Shown in pieces: positions 1-4,997 of a DNA stretch of 6,566 nt. The notes below the pieces were generated by a model. That model was not told the DNA's origin and did no database searches. It worked only from the letters and a program-made list of their open reading frames with translations. The stretch comes from Acetobacteraceae bacterium (GTDB lineage: Bacteria > Pseudomonadota > Alphaproteobacteria > Acetobacterales > Acetobacteraceae): positions 1 through 6,566 of the forward strand of contig CANJSR010000288.1 of assembly GCA_947476855.1 (NCBI GenBank), in the 5' to 3' direction. The position numbers were made by a program, and so were the translations under genes. Positions within the stretch are counted from its first letter, which is position 1, and each line of letters opens with the position of its first letter.

Positions 1-1
1 G

Positions 2-484
2 CGCCCGGAACAGGCCATCGACATCGGCAAGCGGATCGAGGACGTCGGCCTGTTCTGGCTGGAGGACGTGACGCTCGCCGATGACTATGCCGGCCTCGCC
101 CGCGTCACTGCCGCCCTTTCGACCCCCATCGCCGGCGGGGAATACGTCTGGGGCCTGACCCCTCTGCGCCACATGATCGAGCAGCGCTCGGTCGACATCG
201 TCATGGTCGACCTGGTTCGCGTCGGCGGGGTGACCCAGTGGATGAAGGCGGCTGGCATGGCCGAGGCCTTCAACCTGCCAATCGTCTCCCACGTCATGCC
301 CGAGATGCTGGTGCATGTCGTGGCCGCGGCGCCGAACGGGCTGACGGTCGAATACATGCCCTGGATGCTGGCGCTGTATGAGGAAACGCCGCGCATCGAG
401 AAGGGGATGATGGTCCTGCCCGATACGCATGGGTTCGGGCTGAAGTTCGACGCCCGGATGATCCAGAGGTGCCGGGTCGCTTAG
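2..484 (+). CDS. Mandelate racemase / muconate lactonizing enzyme family protein (enolase superfamily), 3' part
   Basis: This is the C-terminal 160 residues of an enolase-superfamily enzyme; the start lies before the window. The frame is open from base 2 to the TAG at 482-484. These enzymes abstract the proton alpha to a carboxylate in an (alpha/beta)7-beta barrel with an essential Mg2+. Visible in local numbering are two metal-ligand glutamates, E21 in WLEDV and E47 in AGGE. The Asp-His dyad of the mandelate racemase subgroup appears as D70 in VDLVRVGG and H97 in SHVMPE, and E117 in VEYMP matches the residue that stabilises the enolate. All expected C-terminal active-site positions are therefore kept and the enzyme should be active. 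A sugar-acid dehydratase or racemase is likely, but the substrate cannot be read from this part. It is convergent with the ccm cluster. Confidence 0.9.
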   Translation, partial: RPEQAIDIGKRIEDVGLFWLEDVTLADDYAGLARVTAALSTPIAGGEYVWGLTPLRHMIEQRSVDIVMVDLVRVGGVTQWMKAAGMAEAFNLPIVSHVMPEMLVHVVAAAPNGLTVEYMPWMLALYEETPRIEKGMMVLPDTHGFGLKFDARMIQRCRVA

Positions 485-499
485 TTACCTGTCTGCTGT

Positions 500-520
500 C
501 CCCGGGCGGCTAGCCCGGGG
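500..520. terminator. GC hairpin in the convergent intergenic gap, possible bidirectional terminator
   Basis: CCCCGGGC (500-507) pairs perfectly with GCCCGGGG (513-520) around a GGCTA loop. It sits 16 bases after the enolase-family stop codon and between two convergent genes, where a shared terminator would be expected. There is no T-tract on either side, so it is not a classical intrinsic terminator. It may work with Rho or only block exonucleases. The rest of 485-601 shows no gene. Confidence 0.4.
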
Positions 521-601
521 CGGTGGGGAGTCCGGCGGCGGTTTGCAGAGCGCGCGGAAGTCACTGGACTGTGCGTCTGGCGATGGGCCGCGTGGCAGGT
601 G

Positions 602-751
602 TCAAAAATCCGTGCAGCGGCCTTTGTGTTCCCAGTCGCCATAGCGCGTGGGTTCAGGGCCTTTCGTGCCGCCGATCTCCTTGGGGAGGACGGTGGGCGC
701 TGGCTTTGGCGCGGGTTCGGGGGGGGAGGCGGGTTCCGGGGTCTCGGTCAT
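602..751 (-). CDS. DUF1674 domain protein (SDHAF4-like succinate dehydrogenase assembly factor)
   Basis: A 49-residue gene read on the minus strand from ATG at 751-749 to TGA at 604-602. The N-terminal half is a low-complexity Pro/Ala/Glu stretch. The C-terminal half carries the DUF1674 signature: EIGGTKGPEPTRYGDW at residues 25-40, then the ending GRCTDF. In mitochondria the family member SDHAF4 (Sdh8) binds flavinylated SdhA and helps it join SdhB, so a role in complex II assembly is likely here too; that is carried over from the family, not shown by the sequence. It lies 54 bases downstream of ccmG on the same strand and is probably co-transcribed with the ccm genes. No strong ribosome binding site is visible. 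The coding strand has a run of eight C in codons 9-11, a potential slippage site. Confidence 0.88.
   Translation of the reverse strand: MTETPEPASPPEPAPKPAPTVLPKEIGGTKGPEPTRYGDWEHKGRCTDF
713..741 (+). other. Potential G-quadruplex and eight-G homopolymer inside the DUF1674 gene
   Basis: The plus strand has four G-runs: 713-715, 719-726 (eight G), 731-733 and 738-741, separated by loops of 3 to 4 bases. This fits the canonical quadruplex pattern. It lies on the template strand of the minus-strand DUF1674 gene and encodes its Pro-rich N-terminus, so it may simply follow from Pro codons (CCN) in a GC-rich genome. Confidence 0.4.
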
Positions 752-805
752 GCGACCCAGATAGGGCGGGGTGTGGCGGGCCGCAATGGCGGGGTGGGGG
801 TATCT

Positions 806-1366
806 TCACACCATCGCCTGCCAGCGGGGGAGGATCGTTTCCTTGGCCATGTCCTCGGTGATCCCCGCCGGCCAGCGCCAGCGGATCGTGCCGCCGCCAT
901 CGACCAGCAGGTTCTCGGGCACGCCGGTCAGGCCCAAAGGCCCCGTGTGCAGCGACATCGGGTCCATCCCGATCCGGGCGTAGGGGTTGCCGTGACGATC
1001 GAGGAACGCCGTCACCGCCTCGGGCTTGTCGCGGTAGGCGATCCCCCAGATCACCACGCCCTGGCGTTGCAGGTTGGCCAGTACCGGGGCCTCGATGATG
1101 CAGGGCGCGCACCAGGACGCGAACACGTTCAGCAGCACCGGGCGGCCGGACTGAGCGATCTCCCCCGTCGAGAACCCCGCCGAGCCGTTCAGCCCAGGTA
1201 GCGTCACCGCCGGCAGGGGGCTGGCGCGGTTCGGGTCGGGCGGCGCGCTGCCCAGCAGGTCGGGTTCGGCCTCGGGCGGATTCATCACCACCCAGGCCGC
1301 GCTGCCCATCAGCGCCAGGGAGCCGAAGATCCCGAAGCGCACCAAACGCCGCCGAACGATGCTCAT
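806..1366 (-). CDS. ccmG: CcmG/DsbE thiol:disulfide oxidoreductase, cytochrome c maturation
   Basis: A membrane-anchored periplasmic thioredoxin-fold protein of 186 residues, a normal length for CcmG. It keeps the CXXCH cysteines of apocytochrome c, or CcmH, reduced so that heme can be attached. Residues 4-9 are basic and followed by one hydrophobic signal-anchor helix (about 11-28), then a Pro-rich linker to about 55. The active site is WCAPC at 85-89 (C86 and C89) after the VLLNVFAS strand. The cis-proline loop is GVPE at 148-151, with P150, which matches the CcmG type. I chose the ATG at 1366 because its ATGA overlaps the ccmE stop. The frame is open upstream to 1441, but that extension is Arg-rich and overlaps the ccmE C-terminus. 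It directly follows ccmE, with no ccmF between. Confidence 0.95.
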   Translation of the reverse strand: MSIVRRRLVRFGIFGSLALMGSAAWVVMNPPEAEPDLLGSAPPDPNRASPLPAVTLPGLNGSAGFSTGEIAQSGRPVLLNVFASWCAPCIIEAPVLANLQRQGVVIWGIAYRDKPEAVTAFLDRHGNPYARIGMDPMSLHTGPLGLTGVPENLLVDGGGTIRWRWPAGITEDMAKETILPRWQAMV

Positions 1367-1863
1367 CCGCCGCCGCCGGGCTTTGCGGTGCCGGTGTTCC
1401 AGCCGGCGGCGGGCGGGGCGGGCCCCTCGGCCGGATTCCAATGGCCCGCGCGCTTCAACGCGTCGGCGACTTCCTTGGGCATGTAGGTTTCATCATGCTT
1501 GGCCAGCACTTCGGACGCCCGGAAGCTGCCATCCGCCTGCAGCACGCCCAGCGTCACCACGCCCTGACCCTCCCGAAACAAATCCGGCAGCAGGCCGGCA
1601 TAGGTCACGGTCACGGTCGAGGCCCCATCGGTCACCCGGAACGTGGCGAGGGGTTTGCCCTGGGTGACCCGGGTGACGCTGTCCTTCTCCACCAGCCCGC
1701 CCAACCGCATCGTCCGCCCGTTCGGTTCCGCCTTCGCCAGGTCCGACGGCGACACGAAGAACACCAGGTTATCGCTGAACGCCGACAGCACCAGCGCCGC
1801 GGACGACCCAAGCCCCACCGCGCACAGCAGCAATATCCAAAGACGGCGGCGTTTGCGGGTCAT
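1363..1863 (-). CDS. ccmE: CcmE periplasmic heme chaperone
   Basis: CcmE receives heme from the CcmABCD complex, holds it covalently on a histidine and passes it to CcmF for attachment to apocytochrome c. The 166-residue protein has a short basic N-terminus, one transmembrane anchor (about 8-28), an OB-fold beta domain (about 45-120) and a flexible Pro/Gly tail. The heme-binding motif is AKHDETYMP at 121-129, with the covalent heme ligand H123 and the axial tyrosine Y127. The tail ends in four glycines and has no further conserved motif. The start ATG at 1863 overlaps the ccmD stop by ATGA, and AGGA sits 4 bases upstream. The stop overlaps the ccmG start in the same way. The histidine-type motif is the classic form, not the cysteine variant known from archaea and some deltaproteobacteria. 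Confidence 0.97.
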   Translation of the reverse strand: MTRKRRRLWILLLCAVGLGSSAALVLSAFSDNLVFFVSPSDLAKAEPNGRTMRLGGLVEKDSVTRVTQGKPLATFRVTDGASTVTVTYAGLLPDLFREGQGVVTLGVLQADGSFRASEVLAKHDETYMPKEVADALKRAGHWNPAEGPAPPAAGWNTGTAKPGGGG

Positions 1864-2009
1864 GCGGTCCTGTTGCGGTTCTGACGGGGATCAATCGCGG
1901 CCAGCCGACGCCGAGCCTGCCGGGTGCGGCGCCAGGCATCGAGGCCGAAGGCCACCGGCAGCAGCACCGCCAGCAGATACGATATGGCGACGTAGGGCAG
2001 GTGAGTCAT
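1860..2009 (-). CDS. ccmD: CcmD heme exporter accessory protein
   Basis: A 49-residue, single-pass inner-membrane protein in the usual place between ccmC and ccmE. CcmD helps release holo-CcmE from the CcmABC complex. The N-terminus MTHLPYVAISY is followed by a hydrophobic helix (about 7-24), then an Arg-rich cytoplasmic segment (27-36), as expected for the family: an aromatic and hydrophobic start, one helix, then a basic tail. The ATG at 2009-2007 shares one base with the ccmC stop (TGATG), and its stop overlaps the ccmE start (ATGA). The call rests on topology and position because the family is poorly conserved in sequence. Confidence 0.88.
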   Translation of the reverse strand: MTHLPYVAISYLLAVLLPVAFGLDAWRRTRQARRRLAAIDPRQNRNRTA

Positions 2010-2782
2010 CAGGCGGACTCGCTCGCCGCGCGGGCCATCAGCAGGGACCTGATCCGCCGCTCCATCACCGCCGCCCGCACCCGGGCCGTCACGATCGCGC
2101 CGAACAGCACGGAGTAGCCGACGGCGCACACCAGCAACGGCCACAGCATGTCCCAGTGCATCGTGGGCGCCTTGGTCAGCGTGATCGAGGCCGGTTGGTG
2201 CAGCGTATTCCACCAATCGACGCTGAACTTGATGATCGGCAGGTTCACCACCCCCACCAGGGCCAGGATGGCGCCGGCGCGGTGGCCTCGTGTCGGGTCG
2301 TCGAAGGCGCGCACCAGGGCGATATGGCCCATGTACAGGAAGAACAGCACCAGCACCGACGTCAGCCGAGCATCCCAGACCCACCAGGCGCCCCACATGG
2401 GCTTGCCCCAGAGGCTGCCGGTCGCCAGGCACAGGGCGGTAAACGCCGCGCCCACCGGCCCGATCTCCACCGCCGCCAGGTCGGCCAGCGGATGCCGCCA
2501 GACCAGCGACAGCACCGCACAGAGCGCCAGGGCGAAATACCCGCCCGATGCGAGCCAGGCAGCCGGGACATGCACATACATGATCCGCACCGCGTCGGCC
2601 TGCTGGTAGTCAGCCGGCGCTCCGAACAGCCCCCAGCCCAGGCCGACCGCGGTCAGCCCGACTCCGATCCCCGTCAGCCACGGCAGCACCGCGCCCGAAA
2701 GCCGCAGGAACCGGCCGGGATTGGCGAAGCGATGCAGGTTGCGCCCGCGTGGTGGCGCGGGGCTGGCTGAGGGTGCGTCCAC
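2009..2782 (-). CDS. ccmC: CcmC heme transporter / heme-handling protein
   Basis: A polytopic inner-membrane protein of 257 residues that binds heme on the periplasmic side and loads it onto CcmE. The Trp-rich WWD domain is plain at 125-142 (WGKPMWGAWWVWDARLTS). The two axial heme histidines are H71 in MYVHVPAAW and H195 in NTLHQPAS. Hydrophobic stretches at about 29-54, 68-95, 106-123, 140-158, 168-186 and 213-233 fit the six-helix topology. The start is GTG at 2782-2780: a TAG stop lies four codons upstream in frame and the next ATG is deep within the protein, so GTG is well supported. AGG lies 8 bases before it, a weak ribosome site. It is the first ccm gene of the run; ccmA and ccmB are not upstream in this window. 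Confidence 0.97.
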   Translation of the reverse strand: MDAPSASPAPPRGRNLHRFANPGRFLRLSGAVLPWLTGIGVGLTAVGLGWGLFGAPADYQQADAVRIMYVHVPAAWLASGGYFALALCAVLSLVWRHPLADLAAVEIGPVGAAFTALCLATGSLWGKPMWGAWWVWDARLTSVLVLFFLYMGHIALVRAFDDPTRGHRAGAILALVGVVNLPIIKFSVDWWNTLHQPASITLTKAPTMHWDMLWPLLVCAVGYSVLFGAIVTARVRAAVMERRIRSLLMARAASESA

Positions 2783-2855
2783 GCGCGCAACCTAGGCGAT
2801 GACGCGGCGGGTTTGAAGATGTTTGGAGACGAATGCCCTCGGGTTTGACCCTCGG

Positions 2856-3518
2856 TCAGACGGTTGGCGGCGGGGCGGGTCCTGTTGCAAAGCGGTTCAG
2901 CGGGACGAAGGCGCCGGGGTGGATCGTCGGCGTCTCAGGGAGATGGTGGGTGGGATTTTGTCTCGGGTTTTGAGCCTGGATGCGGGCCAGGGGGCGCAAG
3001 GCGGCCTCGGGCGGCGGGTCGGGGGTGGTTGGTTCGGGGGACGGTTGAGGTGCGGGTGGTCCGCCCCCGCCAGCCGGCATCGCCTGCGCCATCCATTCCG
3101 CCGCGATGTGCTCGGCCCACGCCGCCTGGGTGACGGCCTGGTTGTCCGATTCCAGCTTGCGGCGGTTGGCCTGGGTGTTGGCCAGCAGGCGGAAGGCGCC
3201 CTGGGACTGGCGCATCATGGCGGCGGCCTGGGCGGTGCAGCGGAGCACCCATTCGGGGGAGGTCTCGGGGTCTCGGGCCAGCAGGAGGCATGCCATGGCC
3301 TGCGCGTTGGCCGCGACATATTGGGCGGCGAGGGCGGCCTCGGCCGCATTGGCGGGGCAGAGGGCGGCGACCTGGGCGATGGCGGCGTGGTCTCGCCAGG
3401 CCAGGGCTTCGGGGGAGTCGGTGGAGGCGGGGAGGGTGGCCCGGAGGGTGAAGATGAGGTGGTAGTAGGCGTCCCGGGGGAGGTGGCCGAGGGGGTCTGG
3501 GGCGGTGAAGAGGTCCAT
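2856..3518 (-). CDS. Hypothetical protein, Ala-rich helical with a Pro-rich C-terminal tail
   Basis: I do not recognise a function for this 220-residue protein. The N-terminus MDLFTAPDPLGHLPRDAYY is followed by a compositionally balanced, mostly helical, Ala-rich region to about 150. This includes CPANAAEAALAAQYVAANAQ (54-73), a probable long helix, and MMRQSQGAFRLL (101-112). From about 150 a Gly/Pro-rich segment (GGGGPPAPQPSPEPTTPDPP) leads into a disordered tail ending in PPPTV. There is no signal peptide or membrane helix, so it is probably cytoplasmic. Codon use is GC-rich like the ccm genes. The start ATG at 3518-3516 has no Shine-Dalgarno sequence. It lies 73 bases upstream of ccmC on the same strand and may be co-transcribed, but nothing in it suggests a role in heme. 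The large Gly-rich frame antisense to it is a composition artefact. Confidence 0.75.
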   Translation of the reverse strand: MDLFTAPDPLGHLPRDAYYHLIFTLRATLPASTDSPEALAWRDHAAIAQVAALCPANAAEAALAAQYVAANAQAMACLLLARDPETSPEWVLRCTAQAAAMMRQSQGAFRLLANTQANRRKLESDNQAVTQAAWAEHIAAEWMAQAMPAGGGGPPAPQPSPEPTTPDPPPEAALRPLARIQAQNPRQNPTHHLPETPTIHPGAFVPLNRFATGPAPPPTV

Positions 3519-3588
3519 GGTGGTGGAGGATGGGGTTAGATGGTATGACGTTCAATGTTAGTTTGGGGTTTTTTGGGGGGAGAGGATT

Positions 3589-3738
3589 CTACTCGTCGGG
3601 TTGCTCGCGCGGCGGGGACGGCATCCGGCTGGCGGCTTCGGCCTGTTCGGCTTCGCGCTTGCGCTTGAACCGTTCGACAACGGTTTTCATGGCGCTGTTG
3701 ATGGCTTCGAGCAGTTCGGTATCGGTCATGTCTTTCAT
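3589..3738 (-). CDS. Small charged protein coupled to the zeta-like kinase, possible antitoxin
   Basis: A 49-residue protein from ATG at 3738-3736 to TGA at 3591-3589. Its start overlaps the stop of the zeta-like kinase gene by ATGA, and AAGGGG lies 7 bases upstream inside that gene, so translation is strongly coupled. The sequence starts MKDMTDTELLEAINSAMKTV and continues with a Lys/Arg/Glu-rich amphipathic helix (about 5-37) and a short Pro-rich tail. There is no known DNA-binding motif. Position and size suggest a neutralising or accessory partner of the kinase, but I cannot name a family. If it is an antitoxin, the order is toxin first, the reverse of epsilon-zeta and most type II loci. 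An internal ATG at residue 4 is an alternative start. The frame also stays open upstream to 3780, inside the kinase gene. Confidence 0.7.
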   Translation of the reverse strand: MKDMTDTELLEAINSAMKTVVERFKRKREAEQAEAASRMPSPPREQPDE

Positions 3739-4322
3739 TTGATGTCCCCTTCTGGCGGCGCACCGGTCAGGTGTGTCCATCGCGACGCGTCGTGAATGAC
3801 CATGCCAGCTTGCCGTGTCTTGGTGGCGATTTGGATGCCCGATCCGTCTGAATTATCGTAGATGTCTGCGCTGTCCGCCAGTGGGAGGTACAGGCCGATC
3901 AGGTTGCGGAGGCCAGCCCAGTATCGGCGAACGATCACATCGCGGGGGATATTGTGCCCACCCTCGGCCACGCGTTGCGCCACGCGGCGGATTGCGAGTT
4001 CGGGATCGTTCAACCAGAGGAAGATGAGCGTCACGCGCCAGCCGTTGCTCTGGCATTGCCGGAGGAACCGGGCATGTCCGATGCCAGCGCAGGTCGTTTC
4101 CAACGCGAAGCTGCGTTCGGCGCGCGCAAGTTCATGCATGCGGCTGAGCATGACCCGTCCAGCGGACACGGCGACGCCGTCAGGATTGAAGGGGGAAAGA
4201 CCGAGGGCGATGTTATCGGCGTTGACGAATTCCAGCAGCCGGAGCTTGTTCGGCAATAGCTCGGTCGCCATGGTCGACTTCCCGGCGCCGTTCGGTCCAC
4301 CGATGACGATGATGTCCTTCAA
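3735..4322 (-). CDS. Zeta toxin family P-loop kinase (COG4185-like)
   Basis: A 195-residue P-loop kinase with the zeta-toxin pattern. Walker A is GPNGAGKST at 9-17. It is followed by FVNADNI at 32-38, where D36 matches the catalytic or substrate-binding Asp, then FALETT at 72-77 (E75). An Arg-rich lid-like helix, RRVAQRVAEGGHNIP, spans 112-126, then VRRYW at 131-135 and YDNS at 155-158. Pneumococcal and streptococcal zeta toxins phosphorylate UDP-N-acetylglucosamine; the substrate of this Gram-negative branch is not known to me. The preferred start is TTG at 4322-4320, because AAGGA lies 6 bases upstream and the P-loop then begins near residue 9, as is usual. An upstream TTG at 4370 would add 16 residues, but it lies in the likely promoter. 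It overlaps a 49-codon partner downstream and is divergent from the recombinase gene. Confidence 0.88.
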   Translation of the reverse strand: MKDIIVIGGPNGAGKSTMATELLPNKLRLLEFVNADNIALGLSPFNPDGVAVSAGRVMLSRMHELARAERSFALETTCAGIGHARFLRQCQSNGWRVTLIFLWLNDPELAIRRVAQRVAEGGHNIPRDVIVRRYWAGLRNLIGLYLPLADSADIYDNSDGSGIQIATKTRQAGMVIHDASRWTHLTGAPPEGDIK

Positions 4323-4348
4323 TTTGGTTCCTTGGGAGGTTGTGTGCC

Positions 4349-4377
4349 AGTTTGAGTGGTATCTGGGCAAGGTTCAA
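4349..4377 (-). promoter_or_regulatory. Candidate promoter of the zeta-like kinase operon
   Basis: On the minus strand TTGAAC (4377-4372) could be a -35 box. CAAACT (4354-4349), 17 bases further on, could be a poor -10 box. Transcription would then begin near 4342, with the AAGGA ribosome site (4333-4329) and the TTG start (4322) just downstream. The -35 box lies inside the inverted repeat at 4371-4389, which would allow repression. The -10 match is only three of six. Confidence 0.3.
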
Positions 4378-4389
4378 GAATTATGAACC
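4371..4389. repeat. Perfect 6-bp inverted repeat in the divergent control region, candidate operator
   Basis: GGTTCA (4371-4376) and TGAACC (4384-4389) are exact reverse complements around a 7-base AT-rich centre. The right arm also belongs to a longer-range inverted repeat: TTTGGTTC (4323-4330) against GAACCAAA (4385-4392). So GGTTC appears at 4326-4330 and 4371-4375, and inverted at 4385-4389. This layout between divergent genes suits an operator, or subsites bound by the neighbouring recombinase. Confidence 0.45.
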
Positions 4390-4401
4390 AAAACCGGAGC
4401 C

Positions 4402-4432
4402 TTGAAATCATAGGGCTTTTCCGTTGCATAAA
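4402..4432 (+). promoter_or_regulatory. Candidate promoter of the recombinase / PIN-like operon
   Basis: TTGAAA (4402-4407) is a good -35 match. CATAAA (4427-4432) gives four of six -10 bases, but at a long 19-base spacing. Transcription would start close to 4439. The region is visibly more AT-rich than its surroundings. The -10 lies inside the TGCATAA direct repeat. Confidence 0.35.
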
Positions 4433-4444
4433 TTAGGTGCATAA
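4425..4444 (+). repeat. TGCATAA direct repeat just upstream of the recombinase start
   Basis: TGCATAA occurs at 4425-4431 and again at 4438-4444, a 13-base period. The second copy ends 7 bases before the recombinase ATG. The repeat covers the likely -10 box and transcription start, so a bound protein, perhaps the recombinase itself, could autoregulate the operon. Chance occurrence of a 7-base repeat in an AT-rich leader is possible. Confidence 0.35.
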
Positions 4445-4451
4445 CAAAGCC

Positions 4452-4997
4452 ATGAAATACGGCTACGCTCGGGTATCAACGGACGGTCAGAGTGTAACGG
4501 CACAGGTTGCCCAGCTTACCCGCGCCGGATGCAAGAAGGTGTTCCGCGAGACGGCGAGCGGAGCCAAGACCGACCGCGCCCAGCTTCGCAAGGTGCTGGC
4601 CGTGCTTGAGGACGGCGACGTGCTCATGGTGACAAGGCTAGACCGTCTAGCCAGATCAACCCGCGACCTGCTGAACACCTTGGCATCCATCACCGACCGC
4701 AAGGCGGGTCTCCGATCCCTTGGCGACACATGGGCAGACACCACAACCGCACACGGACGGCTGATGCTCACGGTGCTGGGCGGGTTGGCGGAGTTTGAGC
4801 GCGAGTTGATCCGCGCGAGGACAGGAGAAGGCCGCGCCCGCGCTGTCGCGCGTGGCGTGAAGATGGGGCGCAAGCCGAAGCTCACCCCGCACCAGCAGAA
4901 GGAAGCCATCAGGCGACGCGACAACGGCGACTCGATGCGCGACATTGCCCGCACCTACAACGTGAGTCACAGCACGATTTCGAGGTTGGTCGTATGA
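4452..4997 (+). CDS. Small serine recombinase (resolvase/invertase family)
   Basis: A 181-residue site-specific recombinase of the Tn3 resolvase/DNA invertase type, a full length for the family. The catalytic domain begins MKYGYARVSTDGQS, with nucleophile S9 and active-site R7. The motif TRLDRLARS at 61-69 supplies D64, R65 and R68, equivalent to D67, R68 and R71 of gamma-delta resolvase. The long E helix follows (about 99-125, with AEFERELI). The C-terminal domain has GRKPKLT at 139-145 and a helix-turn-helix at about 150-178 (MRDIARTYNVSHSTISRL). All key residues are kept, so it should be active. I prefer ATG 4452; an in-frame GTG at 4437 would add five residues and neither has a strong ribosome site. 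The stop overlaps the next gene by ATGA. It could resolve or invert DNA, or act as a regulator. No transposase gene is present in the window. Confidence 0.93.
   Translation: MKYGYARVSTDGQSVTAQVAQLTRAGCKKVFRETASGAKTDRAQLRKVLAVLEDGDVLMVTRLDRLARSTRDLLNTLASITDRKAGLRSLGDTWADTTTAHGRLMLTVLGGLAEFERELIRARTGEGRARAVARGVKMGRKPKLTPHQQKEAIRRRDNGDSMRDIARTYNVSHSTISRLVV

Noticed and set aside
523..1201. Plus-strand open frames antisense to DUF1674 and ccmG
   Set aside because: Low-complexity Arg/Gly/Pro translations without motifs, opposite two recognised genes.
1643..2770. A long plus-strand open frame (375 codons) antisense to ccmC, ccmD and ccmE
   Set aside because: It is rich in Arg, Pro, Gln and His, has no recognisable motif, and lies opposite three confidently identified ccm genes; it is a high-GC shadow.
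2823..3539. A plus-strand open frame of 238 codons, extremely Gly-rich
   Set aside because: It is the reverse of the Ala/Pro-rich hypothetical gene; its Gly content comes from GC-rich Pro and Ala codons on the other strand.
602..3738. Three separate 49-residue proteins (DUF1674, CcmD and the kinase partner)
   Set aside because: Their sequences are unrelated; equal length is coincidence.
3862..4386. A plus-strand open frame of 174 codons antisense to the zeta-like kinase
   Set aside because: The kinase frame carries all expected motifs, whereas this frame has none and would run through the divergent promoter region.
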